64,000 nt of DNA from Heterobasidion occidentale (Eukaryota; Basidiomycota; Agaricomycetes; Russulales; Bondarzewiaceae), in NCBI GenBank assembly GCA_039111635.1, contig JBCAQO010000002.1:2976001-3040000 (forward strand). Reading direction: 5' to 3'. The notes under the pieces are model-generated. The model saw only the letters and a list, made by a program, of their open reading frames with translations. It had not been told where the DNA came from and ran no database searches. This document shows positions 33,618 through 44,948 of this stretch, piece after piece. Within the stretch, counting starts at the first letter, position 1. The number at the start of each line of letters is the position of its first letter. A program made the translations under genes and the position numbers.

Positions 33618-35440
33618 TCATGTCGTGTCCATCTGCACGCTCTCCTCGTCAGGCCCAAAAAGGTCATCTTCATCCATACCCTCCTCAACTACAACATTCG
33701 CATCGTGTGACCCGGGCGGGGGCGGCAGGGGTGGTAGCGGAGGCGGACCCATCGCGCTCATTTCCATCGCCATCGCCATCGCTATGCGTTCCACGTCGTC
33801 CGCCTCCGCATCGCCGCCCACCACGTCCGGGTCCCCACCTTCTTCGCCATCCGCGTCTCCGCCCTCGCTCACCCCGCCCTCCTTCCGCCGGCGTGCCATC
33901 TCCTTCATCTCGTCTCGCTGCGCGAGCTTCATGTCCAAGTCCGCACGGAGCTTCCGCAGCGCGTCCTCGAACCGCCGGCGGATGAGTGGGTTGCCCGCGC
34001 TCGCGACCTCCACCTCCTTTTTCCGCACCGCGGCTTCGAGGTCCGTGATTTCCTCGTGCAGGAGCTGCCGGGCCTGCGCCGTCTCCTCATCTTCGTCCTC
34101 GTCCTCTTCTTCCTCTTCCTCGCTCTCCTCGTCTTCGTCGTCTTCGTCGTCGTCGTCCGCGAGCGCGAGGTCGAGCTCGGCGGCGAGCTCCTCGTCAATG
34201 TCACCTTCTGCTTCGCCATCCTCATCCTCCTCGCCGCTCCCCTCACCGCCTTCACCGGGAGCGGGCGTCGGTGCATCGCCAGCCTCAGACAAGAACCCTG
34301 GCGTCGGCGCGTCCACTGGCTCCTCCCGCTCGAGGAACTCAGAATCAGACAGATCGGGGTTGACGTTCTCAAGCACGTCTGTTTACCAAGCCCAAAAACA
34401 AATCACATAAGCGCCGGGACGCGCGAGAGCGGGGGAGGGCACACCGAACTTGACCTCGTCCGCCAATGCGTCTTCCTCGAGCAGCCGCTCGACCTCCTGC
34501 TCGACGCTCTCGATGGTCCGCTTGTTCACGCGCTTGCGGAACCGCCGTTTGCGTACATGGTGCAGAGGGGGGGTGATCCCGTGCTGCCAGATGAAGTCGT
34601 CGATGTTGAAGCTCTTGTGGTTCCCGAGAGCATCTTCATTCTGTATTCGATCTCCCACGAGCAGCATCTACGACCGTGATCAGTTGGAGAGTTCGAAACG
34701 GACGCGCGCAGACACGAGGGGGGAGAGCCCGGACCTGACATATATCTGCCACTTTGAACATCTGCTTGCTATCGAGCGTCTTCTGAGCCTCGATGATGCA
34801 TGGCAGGTCGACCAGCTTCGAAGAATACAGATTGTTTCCGATGTGAAACACTGCCCTCCGTGAGTCTGCGAACCAGAAACCCTCAGAACATCAGCACCCA
34901 GCACCCACCGTTGCAGAAACTCTTCCCCATCAGTAAGAGCGCACCTTTAAACTTGAACCACACATCCTGCCCCACCTCCCTCGCGGCGACCATCTTGCGC
35001 AACCGCTCGCAGTCCTCGCCGGGCGGCAGACGCAGAATGAACTGCTCCTCGAACGACAACTCCTCATCGTCCGAGTCGAGCTCGCGGTCGTACGCGCCGA
35101 GGAAGCTCATCCCAGGCGCCTGCGCCGCCGCCTTGTCGCTCAGCTTGAGCTTGAGTTTCGGCGCGCCACCGCTGCTGCTGCCGCCCCGCGCCCGCGCGTG
35201 CGCGGACCGCGTCGTACGCTCGGTGGTGGAGAGCGAGAGGTCGCCGAGAGAGGGCGTGTTTCTCTGGCGCGCGGTTACGCCGGCGGCGGCGGCGGCGCGC
35301 TGGGGACGCGTGCTGGTGGTAGTGGTGGTGTTGATGCTAATGTTAGGTGGGAGAGCGGAGGTGGAAGCGATGGGGGCTGGAGTGGGCTGGGAGAAAGAGT
35401 AGGGCTCAAGGTCGTCTACAACGATGAGGTCGTCGTCCAT
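33618..35440 (-). CDS. TAF7: Transcription initiation factor TFIID subunit 7
   Basis: TFIID subunit that partners TAF1. ATG 35440 begins MDDDLIVVDDLEP, then a Thr/Ala-rich linker and the conserved TAFII55 N-terminal domain: SFEEQFILRLPPGEDCERLRKMV, an exon with DSRRAVFHIGNNLYSSKLVDLPCIIEAQKT, KQMFKVADICQ, then MLLVGDRIQNEDALG and FIWQHGITPPLHHVRKRRF. The rest is acidic (VLENVNPDLSDSEF, long D/E runs) with a coiled coil (LLHEEITDLEAAVRKKEVEV), and it ends SVQMDTT. Five exons, about 500 residues. A Ser-rich 268-codon open frame on the opposite strand is the mirror image of the acidic codons and is not a gene. Confidence 0.93.
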
Positions 35441-35617
35441 CGCGTTATTGGAGATATTTAGCTCGTGTTGCTGTGTGGACGACGGCGATAGCGACGAGAG
35501 CAGAACACAAGTGACGACGAGCGGAAGGCAGGACTTGATTCACGTGACACTCCGAGCCTAATGTCCGAAGAGGGAGCGCGGTTCGACGGCTCTTGCTCGT
35601 CATCGAACACGGCGACC
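35441..35617. promoter_or_regulatory. Shared divergent promoter TAF7/SAM37 with TCACGTGAC site
   Basis: Only 177 bp lie between the start codons. It contains TCACGTGAC at 35540-35548, the reverse complement of the 9-mer found upstream of the sulfur transporter. A bHLH-type factor is likely; whether it serves both genes is unknown. Confidence 0.45.
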
Positions 35618-37065
35618 ATGACACTCCCACCACCGACGTTGCACATCTGGCCTGCGAAATGGGATTTGCCGTCCATGGAACCTGCGAGCCTTGCCGCCGT
35701 GCTCTACCTCCAACTCTCCATCCCCGGCCGCTTCCGCGTCGTCGAAAGCACGAATCCCGACCTGTCTCCTAGCGGTGGGTCAGTGCTTCCTAGATCGACC
35801 TCAGGCGGCTTTCTCACTCTTTTCTTTCTTTCGTAACCTGCGGTTGAACAGGACAGCTGCCGTATCTGACGCACGGGCACCACATTGCCACTCCCACATC
35901 GTCGATCTTCAAATACATCGCCGCGCTGACCCCAGAGTCGCTCCCGCAAGCAAACAACCAAGAGAGCGCGTTCTCAACTAACCTAGATGCACTCTTGAGC
36001 ACTCCACAGCGCGCCAAGCGAACCGCGTGGCGCGCGCACGTCGAATCCACCCTCGGCGACCTTGTCGTACGTCCCACATTTATGCGATAGGTGTTCTAAC
36101 GCTTAACCCGCGCTAGGCACACATGTTCTATTCTCTCCCGACAAACTACAACGGCCTCACACACCCCGCACTCGCTTCATCTCTCTCCGTCCCGCAAAGG
36201 TACTATGTCCCGCAGCGCGTGCGCGATCTGCACCGCGTGCGCCTCGAGGCGAGTGGGCTGTGGAATCTTCCGGGCGAGGAGATCGAGGATGTTGAGGCGG
36301 AGAGGAAAGTGTTTGGGCAGAAGGAGACGAAGAAAGACGAGGAGCCGAAGAAAGTGTTCAAGGGCGCGTTTGAGCGCGAACGGGTGCGTGTGGTCGTCTT
36401 TGAGGATTTTGCGTATGGAATTAACTCGGCTTTGGGTGAATGTTAGGTTCTCGAGCGCGCGCGAGTCGCATTCGACCTCTATGCGCGATTGCTGGGTGAC
36501 GAACGGTTCTTCTTCTACGACAGGTGCGTCTCCTCGCCTCGCGCCCACTTCCTAACCATCAGCTTACCCGCATTGCAGACCGACGTCGCTCGATGTTCTT
36601 CTTGCGGCACACACACTCCTCCTGCTCAACCCACCCTTCCCCGATCCGCTCCTCCCATCGCTTCTCAGCACGTCTTACCCCAGCCTCCTCGCCCACGCGC
36701 GGCGCGTCCTCTCCGCCGCCTTCCCACAGTCGACTCCGCTATCCGAACAACTGCAGATGCTCCCTCCCCAATCATACTCTCTGCGCGGGCTGTTGCCATA
36801 CCCCACCCTCCAGTCTCCGTGGAGAACGAACGAGACGAAGAAGAAGGACGGAGAAAAGAGCGAGAAGGACCGGGAGTTTGATAGGAAGCGGTGGCAGTGG
36901 ATCGGGCTGGCGGCAGTCAGCGCGGTCGGTTATTGGTTGTTTCTGGGGCTTGCTATCGTGATCAATTTTAAAGACGACGAGGGAGAGGAGTTAGTTGATG
37001 GCGAGGGAGAGGAGTTGGTCGATGGCGACGAAGGGGAAGGGGACGATGTCTTGGACGGACAGTAG
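35618..37065 (+). CDS. SAM37: Mitochondrial SAM complex subunit Sam37/metaxin
   Basis: Outer-membrane subunit of the sorting and assembly machinery that inserts beta-barrel proteins. The N-terminal thioredoxin/GST-like fold starts TLHIWPAKWDLPSMEPASLA and continues ..RVVESTNPDLSPSG/QLPYLTHGHHIATPTSS. Then the GST-C-like helical part: AHMFYSLPTNYNGLTHP, VLERARVAFDLYARLLGDERFFFYDR, PTSLDVLLAAHTLLLLN. A single C-terminal membrane segment (WIGLAAVSAVGYWLFLGLAI) is followed by a very acidic tail with the repeat GEELVDGEGEELVDGDEGEG. Five exons, about 400 residues. An upstream in-frame ATG at 35561 would add 19 residues; 35618 fits the family start better. Confidence 0.85.
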
Positions 37066-37147
37066 TGGTAGCATGTTTCTGTGATGGCGTATACGCAACA
37101 AGTCAGGTTCTCCACTCCCACCACAACTCTCATCGCTGTCCTCGACG

Positions 37148-38570
37148 ATGGCCCCGCTGCGGCTGCGACATCCAAAGGGTGTGTCTACCCTTCAGGTCGA
37201 CTTTAAGACCTCTACCGTGCTCGACCTCCAACAGGCCATCCTCGCTGCCTCCGACATCCCGCCCTCCGCCCAAGACCGTACGCACCTATCTCCGCCCTCG
37301 TTCTCCTCGAACGAGATTGTTCACTATGCACTCTGCGCGAATCAGTCAAAGCAGGCTATCCGCCCCGCGCCCTCACCGCAGTCATCCCTGAGCTCCCGCT
37401 CTCCAGCCTCGGCCTTGCCCCGGGCGAGCAGCTCATCGTCACCCAGAAATCAGGCGCTGCTGCTGCTCCGTCTACCTCCTCCAGCTACGGAGCAGCACCT
37501 CCAGTCCCGTCTAGGGCCTCGCTATCTGCTAATCCCCAAGCCCAGACTGTCGACCCGCCCGCATCGCAGCCGCGTCCGGGTGCGAGCACGGCTTCCAGCT
37601 CACAGCCGGACTATGTTGAGACTGTCGGCGGGTACCTGATTCATCGCGTGAGTGCCCATCCAAGTCTGCCGCTCCTGCACCGACACAATGCCATCAATGT
37701 CATACTAGTCGTTGATTTCCGATACACTTTGGACAGATCGTACCGGACGACAATTCTTGTCTGTTCTCGTCCATTGCGGTCGTGTTCGAGCAGGACATAT
37801 CCAAGGCACCTCACATTCGGAAGAGTGCGTGCTCGCTGCTCTGCACAGTGCACGCTTTAGCCCCCACTGACAGACCTGCGTTTCTCTCTATGTATGCGCG
37901 ATTTGGACCCTTCTATACCTCACAGTCGTAGCGGATGCGATTCGCAACGATCCGGATACATGGAGCGACGCTATTCTTGGGTGCGTGGCATACATCTCCC
38001 TCTCGTCATATACACTTACCCGCCTCCGTTCACCCTCTCCCCCAGCCGCCCACGCGCAGACTACATCTCCGCCATCCTCTCCCCCAACACCTGGGGTGGC
38101 GCAATCGAGCTCACCATCCTCGCGACGCACTACGCGACCGAGATCGCCTCCGTCGACGTCGAGACCGGGCGCGTCGACCGCTTCACCCCGCCCGCAGGCG
38201 CGGGCAACCGCGTGCTCCTGATCTACTCCGGCATCCACTACGACGCGGCGCTGCTCGCGCCGGAGCTCGGCGTGCCGGAGGAGTGGTGCGCCAGCATCGT
38301 GCCCGTCGGCAGCGACGCGGCGGACCCGAACTTGAGCGCGCTCAAGACGCTCTCGGGGAAGCTGAGGGCGAAGCGGCAGTACACGAACACGACGACGTTC
38401 GATCTGAAGTGCGAGGTGCGTCGGTGCGATTTCGGCCTTGCTGTTCTTGTGTTTCTGGCTTGCCGTTTATGGACTGTGTCGTGCAGGTGTGCGGGAAAGG
38501 CTTGAAAGGCGAGAAGGAGGCGCGCGCACACGCGAGCGAGACGGGGCATGTCAAGTTCGGAGAGTATTGA
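37148..38570 (+). CDS. OTU1: Ubiquitin thioesterase OTU1 (YOD1 type)
   Basis: OTU-family deubiquitinase that binds Cdc48/p97 and trims chains on ERAD and other Cdc48 substrates. The N-terminal UBX-like domain starts MAPLRLRHPKGVSTLQVDF and runs to PGEQLIVTQK. A Ser/Ala linker leads to the OTU domain: RIVPDDNSCLFSSIAVVFEQ (catalytic Asp and Cys), VVADAIRNDPDTWSDAILG, RPRADYISAILSPNTWGGAIEL, and LIYSGIHYDAA (catalytic His). The C-terminal C2H2 finger reads CEVCGKGLKGEKEARAHASETGH. Six exons, about 310 residues, all expected parts present. It begins 82 bp after SAM37 in the same direction. Confidence 0.95.
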
Positions 38571-38833
38571 GAAGGTATATGTGGATGGTGCAAGACGACG
38601 CCGATCGAGCTCAGGAATTATGCAGCCGAATTGTGCTCACGAAGGTGCTTTGCTTTTCTAGGCATATAGCCCGTGAGCGCATCCTTGCAATGTGTACAGA
38701 TATAAGCGAACAAAAGCCGATGCAGATGATCATTCATTCATTGCGAGCATGTCAAAGCGTAATTCATCGTGAGCTCGTAAAGCAAAAACAAAAAACAAAC
38801 CAATTCTTTTGAGAAACTTCGAATCTTCAAGCT

Positions 38834-41003
38834 TCAAGCTCCAATAGGCCTCAATGGGATCCCCCGCTGTTCCTCGCCGTGCATCCCGTGCATCCTCGGC
38901 GCGCGACGCGCGATGAACTTGCGCCACGGGCTGACCTCAAAGATTGCATCAAGGCCCTCAAGCGAGACGCCGCGCGACTCGGGTTGGAAAAGCACGCAGA
39001 CGAGCACGGTGATGAGCGCGCACGCGCCAAAGAGGAAGTATGGGCCGGAGGAGGACTTGGAGAGGAAGAGCGGGGTTGAGAAGGCGATGACCCAGTTCAC
39101 GGCCTATGGGCACCGAACGCGAGCCGTGAGTGCGGCGGTCGAGGGTATGAACGACAACGGGCTCGTGGACGATACGTACCCAGTTCGCGCACTGCCCGAG
39201 GCTCGTTGCGGCCGCGCGCGTGCGCATCGGCTGGATCTCGGAGCAGTAGATCCTGTTGACCACGGCCCAGCTCATGGAGAAGGCGACGACGAAGATGTAG
39301 ATGAGGGCGATGATCGTCCAGCGCCCCGCTGCCGTTGCAGTCGCGTTAGTCGCGTAGAGCGTGCCGATGAGCAGCATCGTTCCCGAGATCACGACGCCGC
39401 CGCGGATCATCGATGTGCGGCGGCCCCCTGTGTGGGACGCACACGAGGCGCGAGGGACGCATGATCCTGATCAGCACACGACAAGATGCACGAGGGGGTT
39501 CTGACTCACAGTTGTCTGTGAAAATCTGGGTGATGATCGTGCAGGCGATGTTGAGGAGCCCAGATACGCCAGACGCGAGGAACGCAGACGTTGTGGACGA
39601 CAGTCCGGCTTGAGAGAACAGAACAGGAGCATACTCCACGCATGTATCCACATCAGCAACAGCCTCGCGATCATGAGTCACAAACAACGTACGTAGAGCA
39701 CGCCGTCGATCCCGCATGCCTCAAACGGTGGGGAGTCCATGAGTCCAAGCCCTGCAACAGGAAAGGATGCGACATAGCGCACGCACCTGCTGCATTCCCA
39801 TCAAGAAGATACCGAGGACAGTCCGCCCTCGCACATCCTTGTCCCAGAGCATCCGCGCCGTCTCCAGCGCGCCGACCTGCTTGGCGTCCACGCCCACAGC
39901 CGCCGCAGATTCCTGTATCTGCACCTGTTCCACATCTTGTACCCTCTGCAGGACTTCCTGTTCCTTCTCCGCCTCCGTCGCCGTGAATCCGAGCTTCAGC
40001 CATGCCTGCGCAGCTTCCTCTGTACGCCCGACGTGCTTTAGCCAGCGGGGCGAATGCGGGAGGAAGAGAGAGCCGACGGCAAAGATAAACGAGACCGAAG
40101 CTTGTATCATGAAGAGCAACCGCCAGGAAATGGACGACGAAAGACGAACGCTACCATAGGAAATGAAATAGCCTGCAACGGCGCAACAATAATGTAAATC
40201 CTGCGTCGAACGAATTAACATGGCTTACCTAGCGCAATTCCCATGGTGATAAGCAGCTGAGTAGTACACGAAAGGCTGCCTCGAATACTTGTCGGCGCGA
40301 TCTCCAGAATGTACACCGTGATCGTCGAAAGGAATAGTCCCTCACCCATACCCGAGAGGCAGCGTCCCACAAATATCATGGGCAGATTGTACGCTGCACT
40401 AGATATAATCGAACCGATGCTGAAAACAGCGCCTCCAAGTGCAAAGGTACGCGTGCGAGAGATACGATCCGAGAGAGGTCCAGCGAATATTGAAGAGATC
40501 GACGCCGTTATGAGAATGGATGAGACAATGAGGCCCTGTAGTGTCGGAGAGATGGGGTCGAACTTTGCTTTAAATTGCGGCATGACCGTCACAGGGCCAA
40601 TGGACCCTGCATATGGAATAAGGATCCGCTTAGGTGAGGCCGAGGGAGCGTACCTGTATCAAACCCGAATGCAAATCCGCCGAGAGACGCGAAGAAACTG
40701 CACAAAGTATATACACGCATGTATGGCCCCATCGACCGCTGAGCGCGTTGTGCCAACGAGGGACGAGCAGGAGCGGCAGACGGCGTCGTCTGGCCGCTGC
40801 GCTCTTGGACTTCAACGACTCCGTGACGGGTCAGGACTGGGAAAACATACAACGGGACGTCCGGGAAACGGTCTTCTTCCTGGATGCGCGACTGTTTGGA
40901 TTGATACTGGAAGACATGGCGTCAGAGAACTGAAGAAGAGACACAAATGGCGGCTTACAGCCGAGCTGGAGCCTTCAGCATGTATATGAGGGCTGTCTTC
41001 CAT
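38834..41003 (-). CDS. MFS sugar transporter
   Basis: Twelve-helix major facilitator of the sugar porter type. The start exon MEDSPHIHAEGSSSA (ATG 41003) splices in frame to SRIQEEDRFPDVP, giving a hydrophilic N-terminus of about 70 residues before MRVYTLCSFFASLGGFAFGFDTG. Family motifs follow: GPLSDRISRTRTFALGG, GRCLSGMGEGLFLSTITVYI, APTSIRGSL, and PHSPRWL (a variant of PESPRWL). The second half has TVLGIFLMGMQQ, YAPVLFSQAG, GGRRTSMIRG and YCSEIQPMRTRAAATSLGQCANW. It ends FQPESRGVSLEGLDAIFE plus a short basic tail. The substrate cannot be told from sequence. An internal ATG at 40732 is a possible shorter start. Confidence 0.88.
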
Positions 41004-41433
41004 AATGGCTTCTGTCCTTGAGAAAGCGCGCTCTGTGGCTGTAAATCCAACCCACGCAGATGGAAGGTCGAGTCAACGGCACTCCGGAGAAAACATGAGC
41101 TCTTTACCTAAATACCCCGCATAACTTTATACTAGCGCGTACCTTAAATACTCGGAACATCGGTCCAACAATACCCCAGCTTTGCATGAGCGCCGCTGAG
41201 GTCCAATAAATTATGCCGCAGCTACATGAGCCTAGGGACCAGACCTTGCCAGACCGATTCATTTACTGCAACCTTAAAGTCCAATGCGTCAGGTGCTGAG
41301 ACAGGTGCATGGGAAATTGTATAGATACCAAGGGGAATGCATTTAAATAATAGAACACGCGAAAGCGGAGAGCATTGTTCTCAAACTGGGGATCAAGCAT
41401 AGAGAGGAAGTAACGAATGGAGCAACTCGTACA
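41004..41433. other. Intergenic region MFS transporter to AP endonuclease
   Basis: 430 bp holding the transporter promoter and the 3' end of the AP endonuclease gene (both minus strand). AT-rich; no gene recognised. Confidence 0.5.
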
Positions 41434-42839
41434 TTAGAGAGGACTCTCGATCTCAATCGTTAAAGGGCAGTGATCTGAAGCGCCGTATATGTCGCTCCTG
41501 ATGTCGCACATCTTGACGCTGTCTACTATTCGCTCGCTGAGAACAACTGAATCGCGTTTGAGCATACAGTGACATTATTTATGGTGGAGAATGGCTTCAC
41601 TTACACATATCCAATCGCCACCCGATTCCCTTGCTACGACAGTTGAACCTATACGACCAATATGTGTAATGGTGATCGTCAGGGTGGAGCCTTCTCCAAA
41701 CATCCACGAACTTGTTCGCATCTTTTGTATCGTCGGGAGGGTTCAAGATTCTCCTGAATGCAGTTGTTTCCGCCTCGGTGTACCCGGGTGTCTTATTCCA
41801 GTTCCTTTTGGCATTGCTCAAGTCTATGACCATAATCGGCATTGCATTGCTTCACATCGCACCAACGTGAACTCACCGATTTCCGTAGGGGCCACATTGA
41901 GATCTCCACCCCATATCACAGGCTTCTTCTTGTCCAAGTCTCTGATATAGGCCTCAAAATGCGTGTTCCATGTCTTCTTAGCATCCATGGTCTGGCAATT
42001 GAGTGAACGACTTCGTCAGGATACATAAACGGTATAGTAGATAACGTAAATACCTTCAGTTTTTCACCTGCATTCACGACGTATGTCGCAATGAGATAAT
42101 GATTCTCAAACTCGAGTGTGATTATGCGGCCCTTGACAGATCCTGGATCGGGATGGCCCGGTAATGTCTTCTCGACACTAAGGGGTTTGTGCTTGGAAAG
42201 GATGGCGGTCCCAGCTAGGAAGTAGTTGAGAGATTACACACAATGCAGGTGTAGAGGGTAGCAGACAATAAGTTTTCTTCTCAGATATTGACCAATAACG
42301 GTAAGGAAATCTCTCCGTCAAGCTGGGATCTACGGGCTCATTGTTGACCTGCATTTATATATGAGCGCAACAACAACCCTGGTTCATGGCTATATCACCT
42401 TCGTTTCCGTTAGTATAAGAATATCAGGGTCTTCCGCCTCGACATAGTGTTTATAACCCTGAACAATGTCGATAATTGCCCTACTACAATCACGGAAACA
42501 CTGTCTCACCTTCTTTTGGCTGGCAGCCAAACCGCATACGTTCCATGACGCAATTCTAACTGAATTCTCTGTGCGTGAGGGAAATTTGATAGCTGTTGGC
42601 AGCACCTTGTTAGTGGGTTGACCATTTGGTGCTCTACCAGACTCAGTGCCAGCGACTACGACTTTAGGCTTCTTCGTCGTCTTCTCGAACTCTTGTTCAG
42701 AGTCTGAATTCGATGCTTTGCGTTTGCTAGAGCTAGCAGCGCGCTTTGGTGGCATGATGGTCGGTGTCAAAGATGAGGCTCTGATAGAAAATGGCAGCGA
42801 CAAGCGAAACGCGGTCGTAATTGCCAGCATGATGGTCAT
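41434..42839 (-). CDS. AP endonuclease, exonuclease III family (APE1 type)
   Basis: Cuts DNA 5' to abasic sites in base excision repair, the step after OGG1. Six exons with all active-site motifs: VRIASWNVCGL (Asn), DPDILILTETK (metal-binding Glu), YLIATYVVNAG (Tyr), VIWGGDLNVAP (Asp/Asn), YWSYRFNCRSKGIGWRLDYVL, and a final SDHCPLTIEIE (Asp/His). The N-terminus before the nuclease is Lys/Ser-rich (PPKRAASSSKRKASN; KTTKKPKV), a good nuclear signal. There are two in-frame ATGs: 42755 (MPPKRA) and 42839. The extra 28 residues of the longer form are Arg/Ser/Leu-rich without acids, like a mitochondrial presequence. I give the longer form. Confidence 0.92.
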
Positions 42840-43124
42840 TGAACGCGATCATGTGAGCAACGCGTCGCCTTAATTTCCCTTTGCCACAACACGTGCGGAA
42901 TACAACTCTATTCCTTCTTCCCTCCCGATTGTCAGTACATATCTGCACAGATCTGCACCCATAACTGTCGTTTCAACATTCAGAAGTATACCACTAGAAG
43001 GGGTGTATGCACACTCTCCCCAGATACCTAATTCCACGCACCCACTCCTACGAGCCAGAATATCTCTGCTTACCGCTCTTTGCACAAACCATCGGACAAT
43101 ATCTCTTGATTTACGCTATCACAC

Positions 43125-44538
43125 ATGCTGAATTACCGTGGATACGAGGCCTGGATTACATCCGACGGGCGGAAACTACCCGAGTACGAAGTCAGCATTG
43201 ACACAGAAAAGCACAGGGTCACTTGTTGGATAGCTGGTCAAGAAGGCAAAGTGAGTGTTACGGAGCAGTAGGATGAGCTGCGCTCGTATCCTATCGATTA
43301 TTCATTCCTTAGGAATTTATTGTCAACTGGAGGGACCTAGGTGGCAAAGTTGACACCATGTCCTATATCACCCTCGACGGCTTCACCGTGCCTGGAAGGT
43401 TTCTTTACGGCGATGGCATCGGTAACAGGGCTGGAGTTCGAACCAGTCCCTCCAAAGAACGACCCTTTGTTTTCGCAAAAGTTGACGAGGAAGGTATCTT
43501 GGCTTCATCTTATCTCGATGGTGCGATGCTACTGAGCCGTATATCCAGCCGACGTTGTCGAGACGGATGCGGATCCCAAACAACTCGGCATGATCATTTT
43601 ACGTATACGACGAATCAGACGCATTGGTGGCCATATGCCGAACACCCCCAGGCCGATTCCGAATCTTATGAAAGGCAGAGAGAAATATTATGAGTTGCGC
43701 GCTGGGTACGATATTCCTAGATCCTATCGCTTTGTCTAATTGTACTTCTATGCAGGTTTGGAAAGGAAACCACCACACACCCACAAATTCCCGTAACGTT
43801 CGGCACCGAACCATTCGACAAAGCCAACCCTGGATCTTACGTGACATTCATTTTTCGTTATCGAACGAAAGGTAGAGGTATATGTTGAAATCGAAACCAA
43901 ATAGCCATTGACGATTGTCTTCTCCATAGACTTTCTGGAGGCTCAGGGTATCAAGCCTTCCGATAGCGAGTCGAATCCACGCAAGAAAGTAGCTCCTTTG
44001 CAAGCGCTGAAGATGGCCCAACCTTCTCAGATATCGATGAAGACTCAGCTATCCAACCTTCCTTTCTTGGAGACTATGGTCGCCGAGCCCGCACTCAAAT
44101 CAGAGCCACACCAGACGCCCTACGTCAGTCTGACTTGGCTTCCAGGTGAAACGGGAGAAATGCCCGAATACCCACGAGCCGTCTCTGTGCCCTTGACGCC
44201 AGACCCTAGCCCAAAGATATCTTATACCAAACGCCTCCGTCGGGTATGTCTTCTGTCCATTTGTCGTGATCTCGGCTCAAGATTTTGAAACAAAGGTCGT
44301 GTCTACCTTTACGCCACAGAAGGCACGGCGCACTAATTCACAGAGTACAGCCTGGTCTCAACGCTCTCACGAAGAGGCTGGCGATGACTTTTCGAGTGAA
44401 AAGGAAAAGAGTCTTGACTTGACCAGTAACGACGACAAAACTTCATCTGACAAGGTCGATGATAGCCCACTTCACAAAGAGAGTGACCCACCTATGCAGG
44501 CCACAGACCGCGCGCCGGAATCCCTTCGTCCAAAGTAA
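43125..44538 (+). CDS. DUF7918-type basidiomycete protein
   Basis: About 380 residues over six or seven exons. The N-terminal domain starts MLNYRGYEAWITSDGRKLPEY and continues with VTCWIAGQEGK/EFIVNWRD, a Tyr/Gly-rich VDTMSYITLDGFTVPGRF strand set, IILRIRRIRRIG and NPGSYVTFIFRYRTK. This pattern is shared by a large family of uncharacterised Agaricomycete proteins (DUF7918), often present in many copies per genome and of unknown function. The C-terminal half is disordered: Pro/Ser/Lys-rich, ending DRAPESLRPK. No signal peptide or membrane segment is visible. Confidence 0.8.
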
Positions 44539-44549
44539 CAGATTCGTCG

Positions 44550-44705
44550 AGCTTTTGCTTTTTGTTGCTTTTTGTTGCTTTTTGTTGCTATCTTTCATGG
44601 TTTCTCGCTTTCTCTCGCTATCTTTTGCTGTCATTCGCTATTGCTCGCTGTCCTTTGCTGTCCTTTGCTATCCCTCGCCATATACCGCTCTCCATCGCTG
44701 TGCTT
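44550..44705. repeat. T-rich short tandem repeat (unit about 10 bp)
   Basis: Begins with GCTTTTTGTT repeated three to four times and decays into TCGCTNTCTTTTGCTGTC-like variants with a GCT every 10 or so bases. It starts directly after the DUF7918 stop codon and lies in its 3' UTR or the spacer. Confidence 0.75.
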
Positions 44706-44948
44706 ATGAACACCAAAAGTGTTCGTTTATCTTTTTGATCCATCTATCCGTGTTGACCATGATCTATGTCTTCATGGCGCGATGATAGCTTCGAAACGCC
44801 CAGACGTGGTCCGCAAGCTTGCAAGCCTGTCGAATTTGTTCACGGTACATGAGTATGTTGTTGTACATCAATTGACATGTCCTGTCTATATACACCTGCT
44901 GTACATCTTTTTTCTACAGATCGTCGCTCTCGAGAACTATTCACGTTA

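Noticed and set aside
33604..34410. 268-codon Ser-rich plus-strand open frame
   Set aside because: Exact antisense of the acidic Asp/Glu tract of TAF7, whose domain evidence is strong.
40589..40852. MFS transporter starting at 40852
   Set aside because: That start is TTG; splicing from ATG 41003 gives a continuous frame.
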